64,000 nucleotides of DNA from Nocardioides sambongensis (GTDB lineage: Bacteria; Actinomycetota; Actinomycetes; Propionibacteriales; Nocardioidaceae). Below, in pieces: positions 38,885 through 47,585 of the stretch. The stretch is from NCBI RefSeq assembly GCF_006494815.1, contig NZ_CP041091.1, positions 4,292,501-4,356,500 of the forward strand, in the 5' to 3' direction. The notes beneath the pieces are model-generated. The model saw only the letters and a list, made by a program, of their open reading frames with translations, did not search any database and had not been told where the DNA came from. The first letter of the stretch is position 1, and each line of letters opens with the position of its first letter. The translations under genes and the position numbers were made by a program.

Positions 38885-39469
38885 ATGGCACGTCTCGTCG
38901 CGGTGCTGTGCTCAGCGCTGTTGCTCATCGCCGGATTCGACGCGCCGGTCGCCGGAGCATCGGCCAGCGCGAAGCCGCAGATCGGCGACACCCGGGTCGA
39001 GCGCGCCCCGATCGGCAAGAAGGGTGGGCTGATGAACCCGGTGGTGTGGTGCCCCTCGGGTCAGGAGCCGCGCATCCGCACCGAGGTCACCGGCCTCGAC
39101 ACTGATTTCCACGTCGTGTGGCGCTACCGCGGCACGCTGCCGGGCATGTTCTTCCCGCGGGTCGCGGTCGGCCGCTACGAGCTCGCGACCAAGGCGAGGT
39201 GTGGTCGGCGGACCGCCACCCGGGTGGAGACCGTTCGAGTGAAGGAGAAGACGCACGCGACCACCGTCACCCGGTCCGAGTTCAAGCGGATCAAGCGAGG
39301 GATGACCCGCTCGCAGGTCACGAGGATCATCGGCTACGACGGCTGGGGCACTTCGTACGCCGGGACCATGTGGCGCACCTACGAGATGATGGCGTTCTGG
39401 GGCCTCTCGACGGTCGAGTTCCGCGACCGGCGGGTGGTCAGGAAGTTCTGGAAGGTCGGACACGACTGA
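38885..39469 (+). CDS. Secreted protein with BLIP/SmpA-like domain
   Basis: 194 residues from an ATG at 38885 with GGAGGAGG upstream. Residues 1-27 form a signal peptide (cleavage near GASASA). A basic middle part with two Cys (WCPSG, ARCGRR) is followed by a C-terminal ~70-residue domain: FKRIKRGMTRSQVTRIIGYDG, then YEMMAFWGLSTVEFRDRRVV. That pattern is found in SmpA/BamE-like and beta-lactamase-inhibitor-like repeats of actinobacteria. The function is unknown; a cell-surface binding role is plausible. Confidence 0.6.
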   Translation: MARLVAVLCSALLLIAGFDAPVAGASASAKPQIGDTRVERAPIGKKGGLMNPVVWCPSGQEPRIRTEVTGLDTDFHVVWRYRGTLPGMFFPRVAVGRYELATKARCGRRTATRVETVRVKEKTHATTVTRSEFKRIKRGMTRSQVTRIIGYDGWGTSYAGTMWRTYEMMAFWGLSTVEFRDRRVVRKFWKVGHD

Positions 39470-39530
39470 CCGTCGCGGTTGGCGGCGGCGCTGGTCGGTC
39501 TGGTCGCCACCGCCGCGCTTGCGATCTCTG

Positions 39531-39556
39531 GGCACGATCTCTAGGCACGATCTCTA
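39531..39556. repeat. Two tandem 13-bp repeats before the acyltransferase gene
   Basis: GGCACGATCTCTA occurs at 39531-39543 and again at 39544-39556, with a third partial GCGATCTCT just upstream. It ends 10 bp before the NeuD-like ATG. It could be a regulator site or a replication slippage product. Confidence 0.6.
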
Positions 39557-39566
39557 GGCTGAGCCC

Positions 39567-40217
39567 ATGACCCAACCGGTGGTGGTCGTCGGTGCGGGCG
39601 GCATGGGCCGCTGCGTCCTCGACGTGATCGATGCGGTGAACGAGGCGCAGCCGAGCCCGGCGTACGAGGTGATCGGTGTCGTCGACGACGGCGACCCGGA
39701 CCCGGACCTGCTGGCGGCACGCGGTGTCGACCTCCTCGGCGGGGTGAATGCACTGGAGGATCTCCCGACCGAGGTCGGCTATCTGATCGGGATCGCGAAC
39801 ACCGCTGTGAAGCGCCGCCTCGACGAGAGGCTGTCCGTGATCGGCCGCCCCTCGCCGGTGCTGGTGCACCCCAACGTGCACCGGGGGTTCGACGTACGTC
39901 TCGGGCCAGGGAGCGTGATCTGCTCGCACGTCAGCATGGAGAACCACATCCGCGTCGGACGGCACGTGCACGTCAACCAGAACAGCACCGTCGGGCACGA
40001 CACGGTCCTCGGTGACCACAGCACGGTCAGTCCGCTGGTGGCGGTCTCCGGCAACGTGGTGATGAAGGACGAGGTGTTCGTCGGGACCGGTGCCTCGATC
40101 CGTCAGGGTGTGCAGCTCGGCCGCGGATCGACGGTGGGGATGGGTGCGGCCGTCGTGCGCGACGTCACCGTCGGATCGACCGTGCTCGGGGTGCCGGCCA
40201 GGCCGGCCGACGCCTGA
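39567..40217 (+). CDS. NeuD/PglD-like sugar O- or N-acyltransferase
   Basis: 216 residues. The N-terminal Rossmann-like part (VVVVGAGGMGRCVLDVIDA, then GVVDD) is followed by a left-handed beta-helix of hexapeptide repeats from about residue 105 (VHRGFDVRLGPGSVICSHVS through GMGAAVVRDVTVGSTVLGVP). This is the PglD/NeuD architecture, which acetylates amino- or hydroxyl-sugars on nucleotide carriers. The active-site His is probably in VNQNSTVGHDTVLGDH. It stands alone, 13 kb from the polysaccharide locus, so its substrate is unknown. Confidence 0.82.
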   Translation: MTQPVVVVGAGGMGRCVLDVIDAVNEAQPSPAYEVIGVVDDGDPDPDLLAARGVDLLGGVNALEDLPTEVGYLIGIANTAVKRRLDERLSVIGRPSPVLVHPNVHRGFDVRLGPGSVICSHVSMENHIRVGRHVHVNQNSTVGHDTVLGDHSTVSPLVAVSGNVVMKDEVFVGTGASIRQGVQLGRGSTVGMGAAVVRDVTVGSTVLGVPARPADA

Positions 40218-40241
40218 GCCGTCCCAGGCGTCGCGACGCGA

Positions 40242-40751
40242 TCAGGGCGCGGCCATCCCACCCTCGCTGTCCCACAGGTCACGCCCGAGGCCCTCGGCCG
40301 GGTCCTCCGCGGCGAGCAGCTCGTTCGCCGTACGGAAGTCCTTCTGGTCGCTGGCCCAGCGCATCAGCCGATCGGCGCGGGCCGGGCTGGTCTCCGGCGG
40401 GATCACCAACAGCTCGATCAGCTGCCCGGTGAGCATCTTCACCGACATCACGTGGGTGTCGTCGCGCGGGAACGACCCGACCTTGACCGGCCCGCGGGCC
40501 GTCAGCACGTGGCGGACCGACGGCCGGCCCGGCGCGGCGTCCCAGTCGGGGCGGGAGAAGAGCAGCCGGGCGATGCGGCCGGACGGCGGGAAGTGGTCGA
40601 CCAGGTCGGCCGCCTCACGCTGGAAGTCGCGCGACCGTGGCCACCACGCGCCGTCGACGCCACCGGTCGGCATCCGGTCCTGCACCTCGAACCGGAGCCG
40701 GAGCTCGTCCGTGGGGGTGGTCGCGACGGGCTGAGCTGGTGACGTCGTCAT
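40242..40751 (-). CDS. DUF5994 family protein
   Basis: 169 residues from an ATG at 40751 with GGAAGGTGG upstream; a GTG at 40760 is an alternative. Motifs: GGVDGAWWPRSRDFQREAAD, RLLFSRPDWDAAPGR, VKVGSFPRDDTHVMSV and LLVIPPETSPARADRLM. These match DUF5994, a widespread actinobacterial family of unknown function. No signal or membrane segment. Convergent with the acyltransferase, 24 bp apart. Confidence 0.7.
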   Translation of the reverse strand: MTTSPAQPVATTPTDELRLRFEVQDRMPTGGVDGAWWPRSRDFQREAADLVDHFPPSGRIARLLFSRPDWDAAPGRPSVRHVLTARGPVKVGSFPRDDTHVMSVKMLTGQLIELLVIPPETSPARADRLMRWASDQKDFRTANELLAAEDPAEGLGRDLWDSEGGMAAP

Positions 40752-40833
40752 GACGTCCACCTTCCGTGCCGTCCTGGCGACCCGACGGGTCGTGGGTTGA
40801 CGGCTGATTGCTTTCCACAGTACGCCGCACCTG

Positions 40834-40861
40834 GGCGCGGGGCGCGGGGCGCGGGGCGCGG
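40834..40861. repeat. Four tandem GGCGCGG units
   Basis: Four perfect copies of a 7-bp unit, located between the DUF5994 gene and the divergent enoyl-CoA hydratase gene. Copy number of such repeats varies by slippage. No other signal was recognised in the 179-bp gap. Confidence 0.7.
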
Positions 40862-40930
40862 GGCACTGGACGCGTCTCGCGGGGCCGCCGGGTCGAGCAG
40901 GCGGGCGGGGTTCGCCGTACCCTCGTCGCC

Positions 40931-41746
40931 GTGCCTGACGAGACCGCCGCCTTCGCCGACGCCGCCGAGACCGCCGACCTGCTGATCCACCGCGACCGTA
41001 TGGCGCCCGGGGTGCTCGAGGTGACCTTCAACCGCCCCGAGCGGCGCAACGCGTTCACGCAGGGGATGTACCAGCAGATGCTCGACCTCTTCACCGACCT
41101 CGCCGGGGACCGTTCGGTGCGGGTGGTGGTGCTGCGTGGCGCCGGCGGCAAGGCGTTCGCGGCCGGGAACGAGATCTCCGACTTCCTCGCGGCGGACCCG
41201 GTGGACTACGAGAACTGGATCCGCGAGATGTTCGAGCGGCTCTGGGCCCTGCCCCAGGTCACCATCGCCGCGATCGACGGGGTCTGCGTCGGCGGCGGCC
41301 TGGCGGTGGCGACCCACTGCGACCTGCGGGTGGCGACGACGGCGTCGCGGTTCGGCTACCCGATCGCACGGACCTTGGGCAACGCGCTCTCCGGCACCGT
41401 CCTCTACCGCTGCCAGTCGATCTTCGGGGAGTCGCTGACCCGCGAGATGCTGCTCGCCTCGCGGCTGATCGGCGCGGATCGCGCGTACGGCGTCGGCGCG
41501 CTCGTCGCCGCCGTGGACGACGTCGCCGCGCTCGATGCCGAGGTGCTGGCGCTGGTCGAGGGGATCAGCCAGGCCTCGACCGCGACGCTGGAGACCACCA
41601 AGACGCAGCTGCGGGTGCGGGCCACCCGCGCGGAGGCGTCGATGCCGAACGAGGAGGCGATCCTGCGCGAGGTCTACGGCGGTGCGGACTTCGCCGAGGG
41701 CGTGCGGGCGTTCCTGGCGAAGGAGAAGCCGGCCTTCGGTCGGTGA
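40931..41746 (+). CDS. Enoyl-CoA hydratase/isomerase family protein
   Basis: 271 residues from a GTG at 40931. Crotonase fold: VTFNRPERRNAFTQGMYQQM, FAAGNEISDFL (first oxyanion-hole segment), AIDGVCVGGGLAVATHCDLR (second oxyanion-hole Gly) and SRFGYPIARTLGNALSG. The usual catalytic Glu positions of mitochondrial-type hydratases are not obvious at ARTLGN, so it may be an isomerase or act on another acyl-CoA. It is followed by a toxin-antitoxin pair. Confidence 0.85.
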   Translation: MPDETAAFADAAETADLLIHRDRMAPGVLEVTFNRPERRNAFTQGMYQQMLDLFTDLAGDRSVRVVVLRGAGGKAFAAGNEISDFLAADPVDYENWIREMFERLWALPQVTIAAIDGVCVGGGLAVATHCDLRVATTASRFGYPIARTLGNALSGTVLYRCQSIFGESLTREMLLASRLIGADRAYGVGALVAAVDDVAALDAEVLALVEGISQASTATLETTKTQLRVRATRAEASMPNEEAILREVYGGADFAEGVRAFLAKEKPAFGR

Positions 41747-41778
41747 CGTACGTCCGGATGGGATGAGTCGTACGTACG
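41745..41778. promoter_or_regulatory. Twin CGTACG palindromes upstream of the antitoxin gene
   Basis: Two perfect 10-bp palindromes, GACGTACGTC at 41745-41754 and CGTACGTACG at 41769-41778, are spaced 24 bp centre to centre. They lie directly before the antitoxin ATG at 41795. This is the expected place for the autoregulatory operator of a type II toxin-antitoxin operon. Confidence 0.5.
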
Positions 41779-41794
41779 GCGTATCGTCGTGGGT

Positions 41795-42043
41795 ATGGGA
41801 ACGAGCGTGACTCCATCGCAGCTGCGGGCAGACATCTACCGCCTGATCGACGCCGTGCTCGAGACCGGTGAGCCCTTGGTGATCGAGCGGAAGGGAAGGA
41901 CGTTGCGGTTGGTGCCAGACCACGGGGAGGGCAAGTTGTCCAGACTGCGGCCCCAGCCTGAGGTCATCGTGGGGGACCCGGAGGATCTCGTGGAGATCGA
42001 CTGGATGGCCGATTGGGATCCCGATCGGGCCCTCAACCCGTGA
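41795..42043 (+). CDS. Type II antitoxin (Phd/YefM-like)
   Basis: 82 residues from an ATG at 41795; a GTG six bases upstream is possible. The N-terminal half, VTPSQLRADIYRLIDAVLET followed by GEPLVIERKGRTLRLVP, has the beta-alpha pattern of Phd/YefM-type DNA-binding antitoxins. The acidic C-terminus (EDLVEIDWMADWDPDRAL) would wrap the toxin. Its stop overlaps the GTG of the PIN toxin. Confidence 0.78.
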   Translation: MGTSVTPSQLRADIYRLIDAVLETGEPLVIERKGRTLRLVPDHGEGKLSRLRPQPEVIVGDPEDLVEIDWMADWDPDRALNP

Positions 42044-42420
42044 TCCATCTCGACACCCACGTCGCCATGTGGCTGTGGGTCGGTGAGTTGGATCGGCTGC
42101 CCGCGCGCCTCAAGTCCCGGCTCGAGTCCGACGATCTCGCGGTCTCGCCGATGGTGCGCCTCGAACTCGCCTACCTTCATGAGGTCGGCAGGAGCACACA
42201 CGCCGCGGAGCGGGTGCTCGACGGGCTGGCGCGGCTGATCGGCGTCGTCGAGGACGCGACCCCGTTCAGCGACGTCGTGGCCGTCGCAGCGCAGGTGGGA
42301 TGGACCCGGGATGTCTTCGACCGGATGATCGCGGCGCAGGCACTGGCCGCCGGTGCGCACCTCGCGACGCGCGATCGGGTGATCCGAGCGGCGATTCCGG
42401 AGCACACGCTCTGGGACTGA
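42040..42420 (+). CDS. vapC: PIN-domain ribonuclease toxin (VapC-like)
   Basis: 126 residues from a GTG at 42040 overlapping the antitoxin stop. Acidic PIN residues are visible: HLDTHVAMWLWVGE (first Asp), VSPMVRLELAYLHEVG (Glu), and FDRMIAAQALAAGAHLATRDRVI (two Asp). VapC toxins cleave tRNA or rRNA when freed from their antitoxin. The pairing with a Phd-like antitoxin is a known hybrid type. Confidence 0.85.
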   Translation: MIHLDTHVAMWLWVGELDRLPARLKSRLESDDLAVSPMVRLELAYLHEVGRSTHAAERVLDGLARLIGVVEDATPFSDVVAVAAQVGWTRDVFDRMIAAQALAAGAHLATRDRVIRAAIPEHTLWD

Positions 42421-42426
42421 CGCTGT

Positions 42427-43433
42427 TCAACCGTCCAACGCGGCCGCGAGCGCCGCGATCTGCTCGGCCGGCGGTTGGTAGCCGGGGAAGTAGCAGCAGA
42501 TCCTGTCCGCCTCCTCGCCGAAGCGTCGGTGGATCTCCGCGGCGCACTCCTCCGGGGTGCCGACCACGCCGATCGTGGCCACCATCGCGTCGTCGACCAG
42601 GCCGAACATGCTGGCCACGTCCCCGACCTTGGAGAGCCGGTTGAGCTCCGGCTGGATCTGAGCCCATCCCTCCACCTCCAGCACCGGGAGGTACGCCGGC
42701 GTCGAGGCGTAGAAGGCGATCAGCCCGCGGACACCGGTGATCGCGGCCTCCCGCTCCTCCTCGGTGCGGTACATCGCGGTGATCGCCGCGGGCAGCACGG
42801 CGAGGTCGTCGGGGCTGCGCTGCGCCCGTTCGAGGCCCTCGGCCACTGCCGGCATCGTCCGCTCGCGGAAGTGGCGCTCGGTGTGGAACGGCATCACCAG
42901 CACGCCGTCGGCCACCTCGGCGGCGGTCCGGGTCATCAAGGGCCCCAACGCACCGAGCAGCACCGGGGGAGGGCCGAAGGGGTTCGGACCCGGCACGAAC
43001 GTCGGCGGCATCAGCGTGTGGGTGGTGTGCTTGCCGCGGAACTCCAGTCGCTCACCGGTCTCCCACGACCGCAGGATCGCCTTGACCGCACCCACGATCT
43101 CCCGCATCCGAGCCGCGGGCGGCGACCACGTGGCGCCGTACCGCTTCTCGATGTGGGGGCGGATCTGGCTGCCGAGCCCCAGCCGGAACCGGCCACGGCT
43201 CATCAACTGCAGGTCCCACGCGGTGTGAGCCAGGTGCATCGGGCTGCGCGGCATCGCGATCGCGACGTTGGTCATCAGGTCGGCGTCGACCTGCCCCGCG
43301 ATCGCGGCCAGGGGGTGAAGACGTCGTGCGGTCCTTCGAACGTGAAGAGCCCGTCGGCCCCGGCCTCGGTGAGTTCGCGGGCACGGGCGAGCGCCTCGTC
43401 GGGTCGGCCGTCGAGCTGGAGGTCGAGCTTCAT
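42427..43433 (-). CDS. LLM-class F420-dependent oxidoreductase (TIGR03617-like), one-base frameshift
   Basis: 335 residues if one base is restored in the G run at 43311-43315. ATG at 43433; the N-terminus MKLDLQLDGRPDEALARARE and ADGLFTFEGPHDVFTP is in one frame, and LAAIAGQVDADLMTNVAIAM continues in the next. Luciferase-like TIM barrel: RGRFRLGLGSQIRPHIEKRY, PPPVLLGALGPLMTRTAAEV and the late VGTPEECAAEIHRRFGEEAD. These proteins use F420 to oxidise or reduce unknown substrates. Other genes nearby are for fatty-acid metabolism. Confidence 0.83.
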
Positions 43434-43466
43434 CGTGGGACTCCTCGGTGGTTGCGGTCGCTCGGC

Positions 43467-43521
43467 GCCCCATTCGGATTGGCTGACTTTTCGGCGATTT
43501 CCGAGCCAATCCGAATGGGGC
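43467..43521. repeat. Dispersed hairpin repeat, copy A
   Basis: Perfect 18-bp arms (43467-43484 and 43504-43521) containing CCATTCGGATTGGCT, with a 19-base loop. It lies between the F420 oxidoreductase start and the acyl-CoA synthetase stop. Copies B and C are at 45185 and 46370. Confidence 0.85.
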
Positions 43522-43530
43522 TCGCCGGGC

Positions 43531-45130
43531 TCACTCGCCCACAGCCAGGTCCGCGTGCGCGTCGCGCAGCTGCCGCTTGAGGATCTTGCCGCTCGGGTTC
43601 TTCGGCAGCGCCTCGGCGACGACCACGTACTTCGGCGCCTTGTAGCCCGCGAGCACCGACCGCGCGTGCTCGAGCACCGCCTCCGAGGTCAGCGCCACCC
43701 CTCCTTCGGTACGACGACCGCAGCCACCGCCTCCACCCAGCGCGGGTGACTCACCCCGAAGACGGCGACCTCCGCCACCCCGTCGAGGGTGTAGATCGCC
43801 TCCTCGACCTCACGGCTCGCCACGTTCTCGCCGCCGGTCTTGATCATGTCCTTCTTCCGGTCCACCACGAACAGGTGGCCGGTCCCGTCCACGTAGCCGA
43901 GGTCGCCGGAGTGGAACCAGCCCCCGCGGAACGCCTCGGCCGTCTTCGCCTCGTCCTCGTAGTAGCCGAGCGTCGCGTGCGGGCTGCGGTGCACGATCTC
44001 CCCGACCGTCCCGGCCGGCACCGGCTCGTCGTTGTCGTCGACGATCCGGGTCTCCACGTTGATGGAGGCGCGGCCCGCGGAGCCGGCGTAGGCGAGCTGC
44101 TCGTCGGGGCCGAGGATCGTGGCCAGCGGCGACATCTCGGTCTGCCCGTAGAAGTTCCACAGGCTGACCTCGGGGAGTCGCTCGCGCAGCTCCTTGAGCA
44201 CCTCCACCGGCATCGGGCTGGCGCCGTAGTAGCCCTTGCGCAGGCTGGAGAGGTCGGTGGAGTCGAAGTCCGGGTGGCGCAGCAGTCCGATCCACACCGT
44301 GGGCGGCGCGAAGTACTTGGTGATCCGGTGGGTCTGGATCGTGCGCAGCACCGTCGCCGGGTCGGGGCCGGGCAGGATGACGCTGGTCGCGCCCAGGTAG
44401 ACGTCGACGCCGAGGAAGCAGTCCAGCTGTGCGCAGTGGTAGAGCGGCAGCGTGTGCAGCTCGACGTCGTCGGCGGACATCTCGCCGTCGATCACGCACG
44501 AGACGTACTGCCACATCAGCGCCCGGCTGCTCAGCAAGGCCCCTTCGGACGCGACTCGGTGCCGGAGGTGAACATCATCCGGACCGGGTCGTCGTCACCC
44601 ATCGGCACCGGCTCGCCGCGCGGGCCGTCGTGTTCGAGCCAACCGGTCAGGTCGCTCCAGCCCTCGGGGGTCGGGTGCTCGGCGCCCGGGAAGGTGATCA
44701 CCTGCCGGGTGGTGATTTGCGGACGCTCGGCCGCGGCGATCGCCGCCTCCGCGGTCCCGACCAGCGCGTCCTCGACCACGAACCCGGTGGCGCCGGAGTG
44801 GTCGAGGATGAACGCGATCTCCTCCGCGCCCAGCATGAAGTTCACCGGCACCAGTACGACGCCGGCGCGCGCGGCCGCGAAGTCCAGCACCGCGAACTGC
44901 CAGCAGTTGTGGCTCAGCAGCGCCAGCCGGTCACCCTTGCCGAGACCGGCCGCGGTGATCGCGGCGGCCGCGCGGTCGACGTACCCCTCGAGCTCGGCGA
45001 AGGTGATCCGCTGGTCGCCGTCGATGATGGCGAGCTTGTCGGGGACCCGCTGTGCGGTGCGGCGCGGGAGGTCGCCGAGGGCGTGCTGGCGGGCGTTGGC
45101 GATCGTGGAGACGAGGGTGGCGTCGCTCAT
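43531..45130 (-). CDS. Acyl-CoA synthetase (AMP-forming), two one-base frameshifts
   Basis: 533 residues if two bases are restored. ATG at 45130. Conserved blocks: FTSGTESRPKG (phosphate loop), NFYGQTEMSPLATI, FRGGWFHSGDLGYVDGTGHL, VDRKKDMIKTGGENVAS and the C-terminal PKNPSGKILKRQLRD with the catalytic Lys. The frame changes at the C run 44540-44543 (adding one base gives RPKGALLSSRALMW) and again at 43699-43702 (PKEGVALTSEAV). All domains are otherwise intact. It activates a fatty or aryl acid to its CoA ester. Confidence 0.88.
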
Positions 45131-45184
45131 GGGCGCAGCCTAGTGATCCGCACCACAGCGGGTGGTGGGGGTGGGTGGGGTGTG

Positions 45185-45247
45185 GCGCGCCCCATTCGGA
45201 TTGGCTGGGAGATCGCCGAAAACCCAGCCCATCGGAATGGGGCGCGC
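45185..45247. repeat. Dispersed hairpin repeat, copy B
   Basis: 25-base arms (45185-45209 and 45223-45247) with two mismatched positions; each holds the CCATTCGGATTGGCTGG-type core and a GCGCGC outer end. It lies between the acyl-CoA synthetase start and the 3' end of the next gene. Confidence 0.85.
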
Positions 45248-45274
45248 GAAACGCCCGCCACCCACGCACCCCGC

Positions 45275-46312
45275 TCACCCCACCCGCCAGCCCAGCCAGC
45301 GCCGACGCTGCTCGTCGTCCAGACCTCGTCGCAGCGCGACGGTGGAGGTGTCGACCCACCGGGGTGGCTGCTCGATGGTCCACGCGCGGCGGCGACCGCG
45401 CACCTCCCCTGCTCGGCGGTACGCCGCATCCAGCCGCCGGCCGAACGCCTGCTCGTCACGCAGGTCCGTCGAGATCATGGTGACCACCTGCAGACCGAGC
45501 TCGCGACAGGTCTCCTCCTTCGCGAGGTCACGGCGGCGCACCTCGCGAAGATCGTGGACGGTGCCGTCGTACTGGCCGACCACCCCGGCCGCCGGGTCGA
45601 GCAGGTCGGGCGTCAGCAGGTGGCGGCCGTCGCGGTCGAAGACCGGCCGGTTGGCGAGGGGGCGGGGGTGGCCGCGCTCGATCCATCGCAGCAGCATCGT
45701 CGCCTCCATCGGCGACCACAGGTTCTCGTCGGCCAGCTCGACGGTCATCCGCATCCGTCGGATGTGCTGCCGAGATCCCAGGCGCGCGGTGTAGCGGGCG
45801 AGCTCCCGCAGCGAGACCAGGTCGGCCGCGCACGCCATCGCAGCGACCTGGAGGCCGAGCTCGAACCAGGGGGCACGGGTGACCGCGTTGAACACCGACC
45901 GCTCGGGTCGGGTGATCGGGAGTCCGTCGACCGCGATCACGTCGTCGTCGAAGAGCCACCCGTGCAGCAGCTCCAGCCCGTCCCGCTGGCGCAGTCCGAC
46001 CTGGTCGCCCGTCGCGATCGGCACTGCGAGCGGCTCACCACCCGCGTCGATCCCGTTGAACCAGCGCTCGCCCTGCCAGTGCAGGGCGGCCCACCCCGTC
46101 GCCGCGCAGCCGGCCGGCATCGCGGCCACGCGCTCCGCGATCCGCTGGTGGGCGTTGCCGGCGTCGACCTCCGCGGGTACGACGCGGCGGGGCGACGTCG
46201 TACGCCATCGGCGGCCGCGGGCCTCGCCTCGGCGCGGTCCGGCCCGGCCGGTGGGGTCGATCCGGACGGGCGCGACCACGCCGGGGCGGGTGAGGTGCAG
46301 GTCCACGACCAC
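45275..46312 (-). CDS. Hypothetical protein with DUF559/PD-(D/E)XK-like C-terminal domain
   Basis: 345 residues. The N-terminal part (HQRIAERVAAMPAGCAATGW, then LPITRPERSVFNAV) resembles AbiEi-like regulator proteins common in Nocardioides and relatives. The C-terminal ~110 residues follow the order of Vsr/DUF559 nuclease-like folds: NLWSPMEATMLLRWIERG, PVFDRDGRHLLTPDLLDPAA and VVGQYDGTVHD, then VVTMISTDLRDEQAF. The usual E-Y-D-G motif reads QYDG, so one acidic residue is missing and activity is uncertain. The biological role is unknown. Confidence 0.6.
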   Translation of the reverse strand: MVVDLHLTRPGVVAPVRIDPTGRAGPRRGEARGRRWRTTSPRRVVPAEVDAGNAHQRIAERVAAMPAGCAATGWAALHWQGERWFNGIDAGGEPLAVPIATGDQVGLRQRDGLELLHGWLFDDDVIAVDGLPITRPERSVFNAVTRAPWFELGLQVAAMACAADLVSLRELARYTARLGSRQHIRRMRMTVELADENLWSPMEATMLLRWIERGHPRPLANRPVFDRDGRHLLTPDLLDPAAGVVGQYDGTVHDLREVRRRDLAKEETCRELGLQVVTMISTDLRDEQAFGRRLDAAYRRAGEVRGRRRAWTIEQPPRWVDTSTVALRRGLDDEQRRRWLGWRVG

Positions 46313-46369
46313 AGGGTCCGCCCGGATCGAGGTCGTGGGTATCGGCTATCCACAGCGGGGCCGGACAGC

Positions 46370-46434
46370 GGCGCGCACCATTCGGATTGGCTGGGAATTG
46401 GCCCGAAAGCCAGCCAATTCGAATGGGGCGCGCC
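46370..46434. repeat. Dispersed hairpin repeat, copy C
   Basis: 25-base arms (46370-46394 and 46410-46434) with two mismatches around a 15-base loop. It lies between the endonuclease-like gene start and the LacI gene stop, and shares the ATTCGGATTGGCTGG core with copies A and B. Confidence 0.85.
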
Positions 46435-46468
46435 ACACCACCGCAACCACCGCACCGGCCGGACGCGG

Positions 46469-47575
46469 CTACGCGCTGCCGCGCCGCACCAGCGCCGGCG
46501 GGAAGATCACCCGCAGCGCCCGCGGCACCCGCTCGTCGTCGATCTGCTCCAGCAGCATCCGGGTGGCCTGCTCGGCCATCTCGCCGATCGGGTTGCGCAC
46601 GGTGGTCAGCGATGAGGTCTCGGCGAGGCCGAGGTCGTCGTACCCGACCACGCGCACGTCCTGCGGCACCCTCCGGCCGGCGGCCTCGAGCACCCGGAGG
46701 GCGCCGGCGGCCATCAGGTCCGAGGCGGCGACGATGCCGTCCAGGTCGGGGCAGCGCTCCAGCAGGGCCTCGGCCGCGGCGCCGCCGCCGGCCTCGGTGA
46801 AGTCGCCCGGCTCGACCAGGTCGTCGGCCAGACCCGCCGCCCGCATCGCGCTGCGCCACCCGTCCAGCCGGTCCCGGCCGGCGGCCATGTCGTCGGGGCC
46901 GGCGATGTTCGCGATCCGCGCGCACCCCTGCTCCACGAGGAGCTCGGTGGCCGCGCGGCCACCGCCGAGGTTGTCGGTGTCGACGTAGGCGACCTTGTCG
47001 GCGCTGGTCCACGGCCGGCCCACGAAGACGCACGGCAGGCCGAGCGCGGCCAGGTGGTCGGGGAGCCGGTCGCTGCGGTGGTGGGAGACCACGATGGCGC
47101 CGTCGATGTGCCGGCGCCGCAGGTAGCGCAGCATCCGCCGCTCCTCCTCGCCCGGCTGGGCGAGCAGCAGCACCAGCTGCAGGTCCTTCGGCGCGAGCAC
47201 CCGGTTGACCGAGCGCAGGGTGTGGATGAAGAACGGGTCGGAGAAGACCCGCTCGTCGGGCTCGGGCACCACCAGCGCCACCGAGTCGGTACGACGCGTG
47301 ACCAGGCTCCGCGCCGCCGGATTCGGCGTGTAGCCCAGCGTCGTCACCGCGGCGTCGACGGCGGCCTGCGCCGCGGCGGAGACCCGGTTGCCGCCGTTGA
47401 TCGCCCGGGACGCGGTCGCCCGGGACACCCCGGCCAGGCGGGCCACCTCGTCCAGGGTCGGGGCACCAGAGCCGTTGCTCGCGGCGGTGCCGGTGCCGCC
47501 GCCGCTGCCGGTGCTGCCGGTGCCGCTGCCGGAGCCGTGCCCGCCGTCGGGAGCCTCGGACGGCGGTGTGGTCAC
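46469..47575 (-). CDS. cebR: LacI-family regulator, probable CebR
   Basis: 368 residues from a GTG at 47575; an earlier in-frame start would add 15 residues. After a Gly/Ser/Thr-rich N-terminal extension (about 38 residues) comes the DNA-binding region LDEVARLAGVSRATASRAIN with the hinge NPAARSLVTRR. The sugar-binding domain follows with VALVVPEPDERVFSDPFF, VYVDTDN-type region and VVGYDDLGLAETSSLTTVRN. It is the last gene of the cellobiose operon, 10 bp after the beta-glucosidase stop, and two CebR-like boxes lie at the operon's promoter. It is probably the repressor released by cellobiose. Confidence 0.78.
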   Translation of the reverse strand: MTTPPSEAPDGGHGSGSGTGSTGSGGGTGTAASNGSGAPTLDEVARLAGVSRATASRAINGGNRVSAAAQAAVDAAVTTLGYTPNPAARSLVTRRTDSVALVVPEPDERVFSDPFFIHTLRSVNRVLAPKDLQLVLLLAQPGEEERRMLRYLRRRHIDGAIVVSHHRSDRLPDHLAALGLPCVFVGRPWTSADKVAYVDTDNLGGGRAATELLVEQGCARIANIAGPDDMAAGRDRLDGWRSAMRAAGLADDLVEPGDFTEAGGGAAAEALLERCPDLDGIVAASDLMAAGALRVLEAAGRRVPQDVRVVGYDDLGLAETSSLTTVRNPIGEMAEQATRMLLEQIDDERVPRALRVIFPPALVRRGSA

Positions 47576-47585
47576 CCGCGGCACG

